Position numbers and translations under genes: made by a program | NCBI GenBank assembly: GCA_036387415.1 | Contig: DASVTU010000039.1 | Coordinates: forward strand, 744,001-808,000 | Reading direction: 5' to 3' | DNA: 64,000 nucleotides | Origin: DASVTU01 sp036387415 | GTDB taxonomy: Bacteria > Acidobacteriota > Blastocatellia > Pyrinomonadales > Pyrinomonadaceae | Notes under the pieces: generated by a model | What the model was told of the DNA's origin: nothing | Seen by the model: the letters and a program-made list of their open reading frames with translations, nothing else | The model's database searches: none | In this document: in pieces, positions 36,826 through 45,970 of the stretch | Layout of the letters: each line of letters starts with the position of its first letter | Numbering within the stretch: the stretch's first letter is position 1

Positions 36826-37456
36826 GAGTTTCGGTGCGTAGATTTTGGATATTAGTGGAGGTCAAACCTTTTTCTACGATGAGGAATTCCCTGATGTTGT
36901 CGATGTAGGAAGCAGGGATATGGTCGTGACACTGAAAGTCGTCTTGAAGTCTATTCTTCAGTGGCGAAGTAACGCGGCTCAGGAGATGTTGAAACGAATT
37001 CTGGCGCGTGCCTGAATCAACTACGAGCATGCGTAGACACAAATATGTCAGTTCCGAATAGTACGATTTGTTTATTTGTTTTTCTTTTTCGATGAAGTCT
37101 TTTGCCAGATAATAGTATGCGAAGAACCAGTAGGAGAAGAGTTCCCACACCATCTTTTCATCAAGCGCGCGGCGACGAAGCAGTAATCCCAACATCTCGA
37201 AGAAGTGCAATAAGTCCACCAAATCTTTCGGGTTGTTGGAGAGAGGCGATTCGTTATCGAGATAGTTGGCGGCAGCTTCACGTTTCTGAAGCATGGAATC
37301 GCTCCAAAATCGCTCGTCTAACTTGAGCAACAAATCTATGCCTAAGGAGAAACGCGCACGTCTGCTCTCGCTCCACCAAGCTGCCACGGCGACTGACGAC
37401 GCGGCCACAGCAGCCAACGCAGCAATGGCATCGTAATCAAAGTTCATGCATACCAT
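36797..37456 (-). CDS. Membrane-anchored hypothetical protein, DUF4760-like
   Basis: 219 residues. An N-terminal helix (AIAALAAVAASSVAVAAWW) is followed by a helical, aromatic-rich domain (LVDLLHFFEMLGLLLRRR, ELFSYWFFAYYYLA). This layout resembles DUF4760-type single-pass proteins. The gene is noticeably richer in A and T than its neighbours and uses codons such as AAA, AAT and TTG that they avoid, which suggests recent acquisition. It overlaps the amidase start by 29 bases. Function is unknown. Confidence 0.6.
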   Translation of the reverse strand: MVCMNFDYDAIAALAAVAASSVAVAAWWSESRRARFSLGIDLLLKLDERFWSDSMLQKREAAANYLDNESPLSNNPKDLVDLLHFFEMLGLLLRRRALDEKMVWELFSYWFFAYYYLAKDFIEKEKQINKSYYSELTYLCLRMLVVDSGTRQNSFQHLLSRVTSPLKNRLQDDFQCHDHIPASYIDNIREFLIVEKGLTSTNIQNLRTETHASITQHKQ

Positions 37457-37500
37457 CCTTTGAATGGCCGACGGACAACGCCGAGAAAGACGCCGATGGT

Positions 37501-38907
37501 TTAGTCCGTCGGGGACGCGTTTGGCGTCGTCACGTCGTATCCGGCGTTAATCCATGCGGAGGTGCCGCCCGTGACGTTGAAGAGTTGCTGAAAGCCTTTG
37601 CTGGCGAGGATGCTTGTGGCGGCGCTTGAACGATAACCGCCCGCGCAGATGATGGCGGTGGGGCGTTGCGGGTCGAGTTGGGAGAGGCGTTCTGCGAGTC
37701 GCGTCGAGAGCGGCGCGTTCGTGGCGCGCGGGACGTGACCCGACTCGTATTCCGCGGGACGCCGCACGTCAATCACTTGCAGGTCGGTCGCGTCTTGCAG
37801 GAGGCGTCGGAGTTCGTCAACGGTTATTTGCGCGACGCTTGCCACGTCCAAACACGCTTCACGCCATGCGCTCATGCCGCCGCGCAAGTAGCCGCGCACG
37901 TTCTCAAGCCCGACGCGCGCCAACCGCATCGACGCCTCGCTCGTCTGCTTCGCATCTTCCGCGACGAGAATTATCTCCGCGTCGGGAGCGACGAGGCTGC
38001 CCGCCCACGAAGCAAACTGCCCGCCGAGTCCGATGTTGAGCGCGCCGGGGATGTGCCCCGTGCCGAAATCCGAAGCCGCACGCACGTCGAGTATGACAAA
38101 CCCCTGACTTGCCAACTGCGCGACCTCTGCGGGCGAGAGCGCACGCGGCGGCGGCAACTCGCCGAGCGCGGGCGCGCCCATGCGGTTGATGCTGGCATCG
38201 TGTGCAAAGTAGGGCGGCGCTTCGGGCAGGTCGGTCGTCATCATGCGGACGAAATCTTGTCTGGGCATCGCGGCGAGCGCGTAGTTAAAACGTCGCTGCT
38301 CTCCGATGGTGGAAGAAGTTTCCTTCGAGATGTTGCGTCCGCACATCGAACCCGCGCCGTGTGCCGGGTAGACCTCCACGCGGTCGTCGAGCCGCAGGAG
38401 TTTTTCGTGCAGGCTATCGTAGAGCATCGAGGCCATCATCTCGTTCGTGTAACCGCGCCCGCCCGCGAGGTCTGGACGCCCTACGTCGCCGATGAAAAGC
38501 GTGTCGCCCGTCAAAACCTTCTCCGGCTCGTCGGAGACTTCCGTGTCAACGACGACGACCGAAATACTCTCCGGCGTATGTCCCGGCGTCTCCATGATAC
38601 GAAGACGCACGCGCCCGATGCGAAGTTCGTCGCCGTCGCTGACCGCGCGATGCTTGACGACCGCGCCCGCCTTCGCGCCAAAGACGATTTCGGCTCCCGT
38701 GCGCGCCGCGAGTTCCGCATGTCCGCTCACAAAGTCCGCATGGAGATGCGTCTCGATGATGTACTTGATACGCAGCCCTTCGGCTTCGGCCTCCGCGATG
38801 TACTCGTCAACATCGCGTTGCGGGTCAACCACCGCCGCCTCGCCCTCCGACCCGATGAGATAAGAAGCGTGCGCGAGGCATCCGAGATAAAACTGCTTGA
38901 AGTACAT
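37501..38907 (-). CDS. CstB-like persulfide dioxygenase-sulfurtransferase (MBL - pseudo-rhodanese - rhodanese)
   Basis: 468 residues in three parts. The metallo-beta-lactamase domain (about 1-245) has THLHADFVSGH (His54, His56, Asp58, His63), GHTPES and GDTLFIGDVGRPD, typical of non-heme-iron persulfide dioxygenases. A first rhodanese domain (about 265-360) lacks the catalytic Cys. The second (about 370-465) has CAGGYRS. This order matches Staphylococcus aureus CstB, which oxidises low-molecular-weight persulfides and uses the rhodanese to release thiosulfate. CGGGAG precedes the ATG. It is encoded next to a TorD-like chaperone and a molybdoenzyme, so its sulfur product may feed that enzyme. 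The last step is inference. Confidence 0.88.
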   Translation of the reverse strand: MYFKQFYLGCLAHASYLIGSEGEAAVVDPQRDVDEYIAEAEAEGLRIKYIIETHLHADFVSGHAELAARTGAEIVFGAKAGAVVKHRAVSDGDELRIGRVRLRIMETPGHTPESISVVVVDTEVSDEPEKVLTGDTLFIGDVGRPDLAGGRGYTNEMMASMLYDSLHEKLLRLDDRVEVYPAHGAGSMCGRNISKETSSTIGEQRRFNYALAAMPRQDFVRMMTTDLPEAPPYFAHDASINRMGAPALGELPPPRALSPAEVAQLASQGFVILDVRAASDFGTGHIPGALNIGLGGQFASWAGSLVAPDAEIILVAEDAKQTSEASMRLARVGLENVRGYLRGGMSAWREACLDVASVAQITVDELRRLLQDATDLQVIDVRRPAEYESGHVPRATNAPLSTRLAERLSQLDPQRPTAIICAGGYRSSAATSILASKGFQQLFNVTGGTSAWINAGYDVTTPNASPTD

Positions 38908-38958
38908 ACCGAAAACTCCCGTTCAAATGTCCATTACGAAAATGTAAATCGCAAACGA

Positions 38959-39825
38959 TTATGCCACTTCTTCTGCCGATGGTTTAAGTTCACGCATGAG
39001 AGTCGCCGTCGCCGTCGCTTTCGACGCCCACGCGTCGGCTACGTCTCCTAACGTTGCCGCGTGCTGTCGGTGTCGTTTTGTCCAGACGCGTGCCTCTGCG
39101 GCGAGCCATTCGAGCGTCATGGTGGCGTCCTGATTAAAGAGCGATTGGAGGATGAACTTACGTTCTCCGGCTCGTAGACCGAGTTGCAATTCACGCGCGG
39201 CGCGGCTCAAATCCGAGCGTACCAGAATCATGCCACTGCGCGCGGGACTCAAGAGCGACTGCCGGAATTCTTCCGCGCCGCCGCCGCGAGGGTCAACCAG
39301 CGCGTGCGCTTCGCGCAGGTGAAGCGGCAAGGCGTTTTGTCTGCCCAGTACGTCGGCTTCGTTCAGCAGCGCCTTCATCAAGAGTTCGCCCCAACGTCGA
39401 TAGAAGGGCGGCGCGATGTCGTCGAGTTTGGCGACATAGGCGGGCAGCCAACTCAAAAGATGCTCCCACAGAAAAGCCTTGCGCGCCCCGCGCCAACTCG
39501 CGCGCCGCGCGGCCTCTCCGTCGCCTTCCTCCAACTCCGCAAGCCGCGCATACAACGCCAGCACTACGGCGAGATGGTCTGCTTCCGTCGGCGGCGTCTG
39601 TCCGAGCGCGCGCCAGAAGCCCGCGACCAAATCGCGCGCCTCGCCGCCGAGCATCCCCTCCGCGCCGAGATAGACGGACGCGTAAGGGTAGAGTTGGAAG
39701 ACGAAAACCTCCGTGTATTCGCTCGACGGAGGCAACTCCCCCAACTCCAAAGCCTCCGCCACGCCTCGCGCCTCCTCGCGCGGAGGCTCAGCCAAAACAG
39801 CAAGCGCGCGAAAGAGTTCCATCAT
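38959..39825 (-). CDS. TorD/DmsD-like molybdoenzyme maturation chaperone
   Basis: 288 residues, all helical. The core VFVFQLYPYASVYLGAEGMLGGEARDLVAGFWRALG and TEADHLAVVLALYARL match the TorD family (PYxSVY, GGEA, EPDHL-like). These chaperones bind their molybdoenzyme and help insert the cofactor. It lies directly downstream of the large molybdopterin oxidoreductase gene in the same direction, separated by a repeat element, so that enzyme is the probable client. The C-terminus carries additional helices beyond the usual 200-residue size. Two adjacent ATGs could start it; AGGTG precedes them. Confidence 0.85.
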   Translation of the reverse strand: MMELFRALAVLAEPPREEARGVAEALELGELPPSSEYTEVFVFQLYPYASVYLGAEGMLGGEARDLVAGFWRALGQTPPTEADHLAVVLALYARLAELEEGDGEAARRASWRGARKAFLWEHLLSWLPAYVAKLDDIAPPFYRRWGELLMKALLNEADVLGRQNALPLHLREAHALVDPRGGGAEEFRQSLLSPARSGMILVRSDLSRAARELQLGLRAGERKFILQSLFNQDATMTLEWLAAEARVWTKRHRQHAATLGDVADAWASKATATATLMRELKPSAEEVA

Positions 39826-39863
39826 TCAACACCTACGACTTCATGCTTGGCGAAAACAGAACT

Positions 39864-40058
39864 TGCCACAGAGATACAGAGCCACAGAGCAAGGCACAAG
39901 GGAAAGGTGAAATGAGTAAAGGGAAAACGGTGAAAAGGAAAATAACTACACAGGCGTCGGTATGTTTCCCTTGTGCCGCTTCCTCTCTCGACCTTCTTGC
40001 CCTCTGACCCTTTACCTCTTCCCGTCTCCCCTTATTTCCCTCGGTGTCTCCGTGGCTA
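39864..40058. repeat. Intergenic inverted repeat, CACAGAG family with inner GGTGAAA words
   Basis: The outer arms begin TTGCCACAGAG (39864) and end CTCCGTGGCTAA (to 40058). GGTGAAA/GGAAAAC-type words lie inside, with an approximate partner in CCTTTACCTC. It separates the TorD-like gene from the molybdoenzyme stop. Confidence 0.75.
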
Positions 40059-40080
40059 ATCCTTATCCGTAAATACATTC

Positions 40081-43017
40081 TCAATCCGCGCCGACGAGTT
40101 CGGCGTCGTCGGGCAGGCGATAGAATTCGCGCGCGGGTTTGAGTGGGCGCAGGAGCCAGTAGGGGCGGCGCATGCGGTCGGGCGAAAAGCGTTCAGCGGG
40201 ACGCGTCCGTGCGAGCCAGTTGCGGTAGACCTCATGCGCTTTGTGCGTATCGACGGAGATGTCGCCGTAGGCGTCGGAGGGGTCGGCGCGGCGGACGCGT
40301 ACGGCCTGATGCCAGCAATGCATCCCGGAGATGGGGTCTGGATGAACGGGGAAGGTCAGGTTTTGATGGACGCCCACGTCCGTCCACCAGATACGCGCGG
40401 TGTCGGGGTCGCTCGATTGGTAGGGCGCGATGCCGCGCTCGCGTCGCAAGCCCCACGCGTCGCCTTCGTGTGCGAGCGCGACGGTCGCCATCATCTGTCT
40501 CTGTCCCTGCTGCTGGTGGTCAGTCAGTTTCCAACGACCCATGTGATGGCTGCACGCGACGATGCCGGGGCGGATGCCTTCCGTAACCCACGCCTTGACG
40601 ACGAAATGACCGATTTCGGTTTCGACGCGGACGAGTTCGCCCGTCCGCACGCCTAGTGTCCGGGCATGCGACGGATGAATCCAGAGCGGATTCGTGTGCG
40701 AGATTTCGTCGAGCCATTTGGCGTTGGCGCTGCGCGTGTGAATCTGCGTGGCGAGACGAAAGGTGGAGATGAGCACGGTCTGGTCTGGTTCGAGATTGTC
40801 GGGATGGACGTGGCTTTTGATATAGACGGGGAGGGTGTATTCAGGCCAGCCCCAATCGGCAAGCGTCTTGGAATAGAATTCGAGACGACCGCTCGGCGTC
40901 GGGAAGCCGCGACGAATGCTGTCATCGACATTGACGCCCGCGAGGCGTCGGCCTTCGGCGTCGGGGTCAGGACTCGGTATGGGGACGATGTTGGTCGACG
41001 CGGGTTTAGCCGTCTTCGTATAGACGCGTCCGAAGCGGTCTTGACGTGTATCTTCCAATTCTGCGGCGGGCACTTCCTGTTCGTAGAGCGCGCCAACCTT
41101 CTTGCTAATCTCATAGACGCCGTAGCGGCGCATGTAGGCGAGCGGCGTTAGATTTTCCGTCGCCGCGCGTTCGGGCAGCCCGGGCACGGAATTCTCGAAG
41201 ATGTAGCCATAGTATTCATCGACGCCGAGACGCTCGCCCGGTCGCTGTTTCGACTCGACATACTGGCGTATGCCGAGACTTCCATCCGGGTCGATGCGCC
41301 AGGTGAGTTCCAACCAGAACTCGTTCTCCTCCCAGACTTCACCGGGATTTGTTTCGCGCGTGTCCGTCGTCGGTTCGCCGAGGCGTTCGCGCCCCGCGCG
41401 CAGGACGGGTTGACGAAATCCTATCCACTGCGCGTCGTGAGTTTCGTAGGAATGAATGTCGTGCCGCTCCGAGCCATGACCCATCGGAAGGATGTAGTCT
41501 GCGAAGTAGGCCGTCTCGTTCCACGTCGGCGTCAGCGCGACGTAGCATCCGATGAGGCTTTCGTCGCTTAGAGCCTCGACCCAGGAGAAGCCGTCGGGAT
41601 TCGTCCAGACGGGATTGTAGACGCGCGTGAAATAGGTATCGACCTTGCCCCGTCCCTCCTTCAAAAAATGCGGCAGCAAGAACGACAGTTCGTACATCGA
41701 CATCGGGAACTCTTGCGGCCATGTCAACTGATTCCAGCGCGGCGGATGCGGCGGCGTGTGAATCGGCTTCGGCACAAACTTGTTCCACGCGTTCGGGAAG
41801 ACGCCGCCCTCTGTGGCGACCGCGCCGAGCAGAGCGTTCAACATAAAGAGCGTGCGCGCCACTTGCCAGCCGCCGCTATTGCCGGAAGCGGCGCTGCGCC
41901 AGTTGTGACTGGAAAAACGCGTGCCCGCCGTCGCCACGATTCCGGCTATCTCTCTAATCGTCTGCGCCTCAACGCCCGATTCCTGCTCGGCGTACTCGAA
42001 GGTGTAGCTCTCGTAGAGCGATTTCAGAACGTGCTCGAAGTTTTCAAAGTTGGTCTCAATCTCTGGATGTTCGATGGAGAGAAATTCCTCCCAGTTCCAC
42101 CAACGACGCACGAACTCGCGGTTGTAGAGATTGTTTTGGATGAGATGGTTGGCGATGGAGAGAAGGATGGCGGCCTCGGAGCCGGGATATGGCGACACCC
42201 AATGGTCGGCGTGCGTCGCGGTGTTGGAGAGTCGTGTGTCGAAGACGATGAGCTTCGCGCCCGCCGCCTTGCCTTCGATGACGCGTTGCGCGTGTGGGTT
42301 GAAATAGTGTCCGGCTTCGAGGTGCGCGCTGATGAGGAGAATGACTTTGGCGTTGGCGTGGTCAGGCGAGGGGCGGTCGAGTCCCATCCAGAACTGATAA
42401 CCCGCGCGACTCGAAGACGAGCAGACGTTGGTGTGCGAATTGTGACCATCGACGCCCCACGCCGCGAGGATGCGTTCGGTGAAACCGTCTTCGCCCGGAC
42501 GACCGACGTGATACATGATTTCGTTATGACGCTCTTCCACGATGGCCTTGCGGATACGCGCCGCGATTGCGTCAAGCGCCTCGTCCCAACCGACGCGCTC
42601 CCACTTGCCTTCGCCGCGTCGCCCCGCGCGTTTGAGTGGATAGAGGATGCGGTCGGGGTCTGTGATTTGATTGAGCGTTGCGGGGCCTTTGGCGCAGTTG
42701 CGACCGCGCGAACCGGGATGCACGGGATTGCCCTCGAACTTCCTGACCTCCAAACTCTCGCGGTCGATATAAGCCAGCAGGCCGCACGCCGATTCGCAAT
42801 TGAAGCAGGTGGTTGGCACAAGCATGTAGCGGCGTTCGACGCGCTGCGGCCACACACGCGAATCCAACTCGACCCAATCATCCCAACGTTCCTTCGGCGG
42901 AAACGCGGCGAGGTGAATACGACTCGGCCCCGGATAAAACGTCTCGCCGCGCGCCTCCGTCTCCGCCTTCGCCGCGCTCACGCGACGATTCAATTCATCC
43001 ATCTTCTTCTCTGCCAT
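40081..43017 (-). CDS. Molybdopterin oxidoreductase catalytic subunit (CISM/PsrA-SoeA type)
   Basis: About 978 residues. The N-terminal [4Fe-4S] ligands are CFNCESACG and a later NCAKG (C-x2-C-x3-C-x~27-C). Molybdopterin domains follow (LYPLKRAGRRGEGKWERVGWDEA-type, TNVCSSSSRAGY) and a C-terminal dinucleotide-binding domain (THAHTRSAN-like region, RVETEIGHFVVKAWVTEGIRPG). No twin-arginine signal is visible, so it appears cytoplasmic, unlike PsrA or PhsA. That matches SoeA, the cytoplasmic sulfite dehydrogenase, among the options. GAGAAGGG precedes ATG 43017; an upstream in-frame start is less likely. The partner membrane subunit is at 43980-45575. The substrate is not determined; thiosulfate, polysulfide or sulfite are candidates from context. 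Confidence 0.85.
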   Translation of the reverse strand: MAEKKMDELNRRVSAAKAETEARGETFYPGPSRIHLAAFPPKERWDDWVELDSRVWPQRVERRYMLVPTTCFNCESACGLLAYIDRESLEVRKFEGNPVHPGSRGRNCAKGPATLNQITDPDRILYPLKRAGRRGEGKWERVGWDEALDAIAARIRKAIVEERHNEIMYHVGRPGEDGFTERILAAWGVDGHNSHTNVCSSSSRAGYQFWMGLDRPSPDHANAKVILLISAHLEAGHYFNPHAQRVIEGKAAGAKLIVFDTRLSNTATHADHWVSPYPGSEAAILLSIANHLIQNNLYNREFVRRWWNWEEFLSIEHPEIETNFENFEHVLKSLYESYTFEYAEQESGVEAQTIREIAGIVATAGTRFSSHNWRSAASGNSGGWQVARTLFMLNALLGAVATEGGVFPNAWNKFVPKPIHTPPHPPRWNQLTWPQEFPMSMYELSFLLPHFLKEGRGKVDTYFTRVYNPVWTNPDGFSWVEALSDESLIGCYVALTPTWNETAYFADYILPMGHGSERHDIHSYETHDAQWIGFRQPVLRAGRERLGEPTTDTRETNPGEVWEENEFWLELTWRIDPDGSLGIRQYVESKQRPGERLGVDEYYGYIFENSVPGLPERAATENLTPLAYMRRYGVYEISKKVGALYEQEVPAAELEDTRQDRFGRVYTKTAKPASTNIVPIPSPDPDAEGRRLAGVNVDDSIRRGFPTPSGRLEFYSKTLADWGWPEYTLPVYIKSHVHPDNLEPDQTVLISTFRLATQIHTRSANAKWLDEISHTNPLWIHPSHARTLGVRTGELVRVETEIGHFVVKAWVTEGIRPGIVACSHHMGRWKLTDHQQQGQRQMMATVALAHEGDAWGLRRERGIAPYQSSDPDTARIWWTDVGVHQNLTFPVHPDPISGMHCWHQAVRVRRADPSDAYGDISVDTHKAHEVYRNWLARTRPAERFSPDRMRRPYWLLRPLKPAREFYRLPDDAELVGAD

Positions 43018-43101
43018 GCACAATCGCCCTTCTCCATGCACGCTCGTTCTTACGGTCGCGCGAACGCGTCGCTTCCGTCCGTCGCACAGACGGCTAGAGG
43101 T

Positions 43102-43230
43102 CTATTCGTCCGCGTCTTTACGTCTGCTCGAACTTCCGGCGTCGTTCGTCGTGTCGCTCGCGGCGTCCGCATCGTCTTCTTCCGTTGCGCCGACCTCATC
43201 GTCATCCGGCATGTCGTTATCAATCTCCAA
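43102..43230 (-). CDS. Putative small acidic protein, 42 residues
   Basis: A TTG start with AAGGAG seven bases upstream opens a frame rich in Asp/Glu (EIDNDMPDDDEVGATEEDD) and ending SSSRRKDADE. It lies just upstream of the molybdoenzyme gene on the same strand. The ribosome site and charge pattern support translation, but no family is recognised and it could be a chance frame. Confidence 0.35.
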   Translation of the reverse strand: MEIDNDMPDDDEVGATEEDDADAASDTTNDAGSSSRRKDADE

Positions 43231-43286
43231 AATGTTGCTCCTTATCAGGCGGCGCGCGGAGGCTTGCTGCCGTGGAAAAATTCGCT

Positions 43287-43751
43287 TCAACGTCCTCCGG
43301 CGGCGAGCCGTGTAATCGCGTTTTCGATGCGGCGCGTGCGCGTTTCGGGTCGCTTGGCCTCCTCGACGTTGCGTGTGTACTCCTTCTGATGCGTATAGCT
43401 GAGTTTGTCCCAGGCGGCTCTGGCGTCTTTGTTGCTTTTGAGCGCGCGTGCGAAATCATCCGGCGGCGTGATGACGCGCGGCTCGTCGTCGCGCTCCATT
43501 ATGACCGTAATGGTTTCGCCGCCTTTGACCCCTGCGCCCTCGCGCATCTGCTTGTTGACAGCCATCATGTACCTACCGCACATCCAGAAGACGGAACTGC
43601 GGAAGGCGTGGCCGTTGATGGTGCCGCGCACGGGAACTCGCGTCCGCGCGCCGAACGCTTTGTGCACGTCGAAGGGAATAGTGATTTCGGTCGCTTCGGT
43701 GTTTTCGTGTTTTTTAAGCTCGACGCGAAAACGTTTCGTTGTTGTCGGCAC
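43287..43751 (-). CDS. DUF1905/YdeI-like protein
   Basis: 154 residues. The first part (RFRVELKKHENTEATEITIPFDVHKAFGARTRVPVRGTINGHAFRSS) is a DUF1905 beta domain. The second (ITPPDDFARALKSNKDARAAWDKLSYTHQKEYTRNVEEAKRPETR) is the helical YdeI/OmdA domain. YdeI homologues are linked to cationic peptide and bacteriocin resistance in enterics; the role here is unknown. AGGAGGAAG precedes the GTG start. It sits between the molybdoenzyme and its membrane subunit without an obvious functional link. Confidence 0.88.
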   Translation of the reverse strand: MPTTTKRFRVELKKHENTEATEITIPFDVHKAFGARTRVPVRGTINGHAFRSSVFWMCGRYMMAVNKQMREGAGVKGGETITVIMERDDEPRVITPPDDFARALKSNKDARAAWDKLSYTHQKEYTRNVEEAKRPETRTRRIENAITRLAAGGR

Positions 43752-43790
43752 GGTGTCTTCCTCCTAATCTAAATAGACGGAAAAGTCATT

Positions 43791-43948
43791 CACAGGATAG
43801 ACAGGATAAAGACATGCAAGATAGACCGGATGAGAAGAATGCAAAATAGAGATGGCTTGGAGTCGTCATCACTTTTTGCCTTTGACCTTTTTAATTTTGC
43901 ATTTCCTTTATCCTGTCCGTCCTGTTCCCTTATCCTGTCCATCCTGTG
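43791..43948. repeat. Dispersed compound repeat element, copy 1 (ACAGGATAG arms)
   Basis: The outer arms ACAGGATAGACAGGAT (43793 on) and its complement (to 43948) enclose GGTCAAA/AATTAAA words. The internal segment at about 43863-43915 is nearly identical, in reverse orientation, to 58297-58350. These are two copies of one element about 160-180 bases long. Confidence 0.85.
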
Positions 43949-43979
43949 AATTGCTCGTTCAGTTTCAACTCTAGACCGA

Positions 43980-45575
43980 CTATGCCAGAGGCACGGATTG
44001 ACCCGCCTGCACGTAGGCGTGCTCGTAGAGCAGGAGACCCGTGAGCGCGAGCGGCACGGCGGCGACGCCGAGCCACGGGGCGAAGGCTCCCGCGAACGAG
44101 AGCGCGAGGCCGAGCCAGAAGTAGGGGCTGTAACGTCCGCGCGTCATGTGCCATGCGGCGAGGCGCGCGTGGGCGGTCGGATGCGCCAGAGTTGTTTCGC
44201 CCCACACCAACAAGAGGTGCAAGAGGCTCGTCGCGCCCAGCGTCCAGACGAGCGGCGACATCAGAGACGGTTCGAGCCACAACGCGACGGGCGCGAGCGC
44301 GGCGGAACCCGCGAGCAGCGATTGCACGGCGAGGTGCGGCGGAAGCAGTGGGTTCTGCCACATGTCGCGCGCTTTGGCCTGCGCGAAAAGATACGCGGTA
44401 TAGACTGCGGTCAACAACGCGAGCGGCACGCCCGCCAACATGAGCGGCCTCTGCACGGACGCGTTGCCCACGACGGTCAGCAGAAAATGCGTCGCCAGCA
44501 CCAACGCGTAGCCAGCGATAATAAACGCGCCTTTGACGAGCCAACTCCGCCATTGAGGTCGCGTAAAAATCATGTAGAAACGTTCGGGGTGTTCCAAATC
44601 CCAGACGAGCAACGCGCCCGTCGCGGCCAGCGACGCGCCCGCCACAATCGGCGCAACCCACAGCCACACGGCGCTATCCGTCCGCATCAGTCCAAATAGG
44701 ACGAGCAACGCGGCGACCATGTATGCGCCCGCCGCGATGCCCTTCGTCCATGTGTAGAGACTGACGCGCCAATCCCACGGAATCGCGTGTGGCACGTCGT
44801 AGGAGAGCAACGCGGCGGCTGACGTGTTGTTGAACGCGGGGTTGCCGGAAGGAATCGTGTCCGGCGTTTCCGCCTGCTCGCTCCAAGCGTAGATGCCGCC
44901 GTCGGGGCGACGCGCGGCGAGCGGGTCGAGCGTGGCCTGATGCGCGCCCTTGTAAAAGAGTTTGGGCAGCGTCTCCTTCTCCGGTCGCCGCACGTTGACC
45001 GCCTCGCGGTTCACAATCTGCGCGACTCTGGATGCGGGGTCGTTCATGTCGCCAACCAGAATCGCTTCCGTCGGACAGACGACGACGCAGGCGGGTTCGA
45101 GTCCCATGTCAATGCGGTGCGCGCAGAAGTTGCACTTCTCGGCGGAGTGGTCTTCGGGGTTGATGAAGATGGCGTCGTAGGGGCAGGCCGCCATGCACGC
45201 TTTGCAACCGATGCAGATTGACTTGTCGAAATCGACGATGCCGTCGGCGCGCTTAAACATCGCCGTCGTCGGGCAGGCGACGACGCAGGGCGCGTGCGCG
45301 CACTGGTTACAGCGCGTCACCTGATGCGCGCGACGCGCCTGCGGAAACTCGCCGACATCGACGTGCTTGACGTACGTCCTCGTCACGGAAAGCGGGACGA
45401 GATTCTCAGACTTGCAGGCCGTCGTGCAGGCATGGCAACCGATGCAACGCGTGTGGTCAATCACCTTGCCCCACGCCGTCGTCTGCTGCTGGTGCGCGTC
45501 GCCCGTCGCCTCGTACGCGCCGCTGCCGCTGCTTACGCCGCTGTCGTCTCCTGTCGCCGCCGTCTGCTCTCTCAT
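43980..45575 (-). CDS. Fused four-cluster ferredoxin / NrfD (PsrB-PsrC-like) membrane subunit
   Basis: 531 residues. After a Gly/Ser-rich head, residues about 35-210 hold four [4Fe-4S] motifs (CIGCHACTTACK, CNQCAHAPCVVACP, CIGCKACMAACP, and a CNFC-x-ACVVVCP pair). A linker follows, and from about 255 an NrfD/PsrC-type anchor with about eight to nine helices starting WDWRVSLYTWTKGIAAGAYM. Normally PsrB and PsrC are separate; here they form one chain. It would pass electrons between the molybdoenzyme at 40081-43017 and the quinone pool. AGGGAG lies six bases before ATG 45575. It is divergent from the Sec-rhodanese gene. Confidence 0.9.
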   Translation of the reverse strand: MREQTAATGDDSGVSSGSGAYEATGDAHQQQTTAWGKVIDHTRCIGCHACTTACKSENLVPLSVTRTYVKHVDVGEFPQARRAHQVTRCNQCAHAPCVVACPTTAMFKRADGIVDFDKSICIGCKACMAACPYDAIFINPEDHSAEKCNFCAHRIDMGLEPACVVVCPTEAILVGDMNDPASRVAQIVNREAVNVRRPEKETLPKLFYKGAHQATLDPLAARRPDGGIYAWSEQAETPDTIPSGNPAFNNTSAAALLSYDVPHAIPWDWRVSLYTWTKGIAAGAYMVAALLVLFGLMRTDSAVWLWVAPIVAGASLAATGALLVWDLEHPERFYMIFTRPQWRSWLVKGAFIIAGYALVLATHFLLTVVGNASVQRPLMLAGVPLALLTAVYTAYLFAQAKARDMWQNPLLPPHLAVQSLLAGSAALAPVALWLEPSLMSPLVWTLGATSLLHLLLVWGETTLAHPTAHARLAAWHMTRGRYSPYFWLGLALSFAGAFAPWLGVAAVPLALTGLLLYEHAYVQAGQSVPLA

Positions 45576-45578
45576 CAA

Positions 45579-45970
45579 AATCTCCCTGTCAAATCCTTCA
45601 ATCCCGAACCTTTACGCACGCGCGGCACGCGTGATGTTTAATGCCGTTGCCGCCGCCCCTGCGAGGCGCTCGCTCACTCAAGCCGTGTGACGAAAACGAC
45701 TTTGCTCGGTGCCTTGCGGGAGCGTTCTTTCGGGATGTCTCGAACGAAAACGCTTGTACACTTTATGTCGAAGCGAGTCAAATTCCGATGCCACGCGCGC
45801 AGAACCGCCGGACGCGTGAGGCGAAACAGTTGCCCGTCGCGCACATCGCGGCGCGACGCTCGACAAGCGTCGGAGACGCGTGCGGTGCTGGACGGCGCAC
45901 GACGAGAAAAGTTAGACTAACGAGCAAGAATGTCATAGTGATTCGAGAAGGAATCAAGGAGGCTGAGAGA
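45579..45970. other. Divergent intergenic region of the sulfur block
   Basis: 392 bases between the FeS/NrfD gene and the rhodanese lipoprotein gene. It must contain both promoters. The frame open through this region into the rhodanese gene has no coding character before 45971. I see no heptamer element and no riboswitch here. Confidence 0.45.

Noticed and set aside
37666..39051. A 461-codon plus-strand frame opposite the CstB-like gene
   Set aside because: Same reason: the minus strand encodes intact metal-binding and rhodanese motifs.
41668..43389. A 573-codon plus-strand frame opposite the molybdoenzyme
   Set aside because: Antisense to a gene with clear FeS and molybdopterin motifs; the translated text is Arg/His-rich with no recognisable motif.
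45641..45970. Upstream extension of the rhodanese lipoprotein frame
   Set aside because: No coding character, and it would bury the signal peptide and the AAGGAGG ribosome site at 45955-45961.
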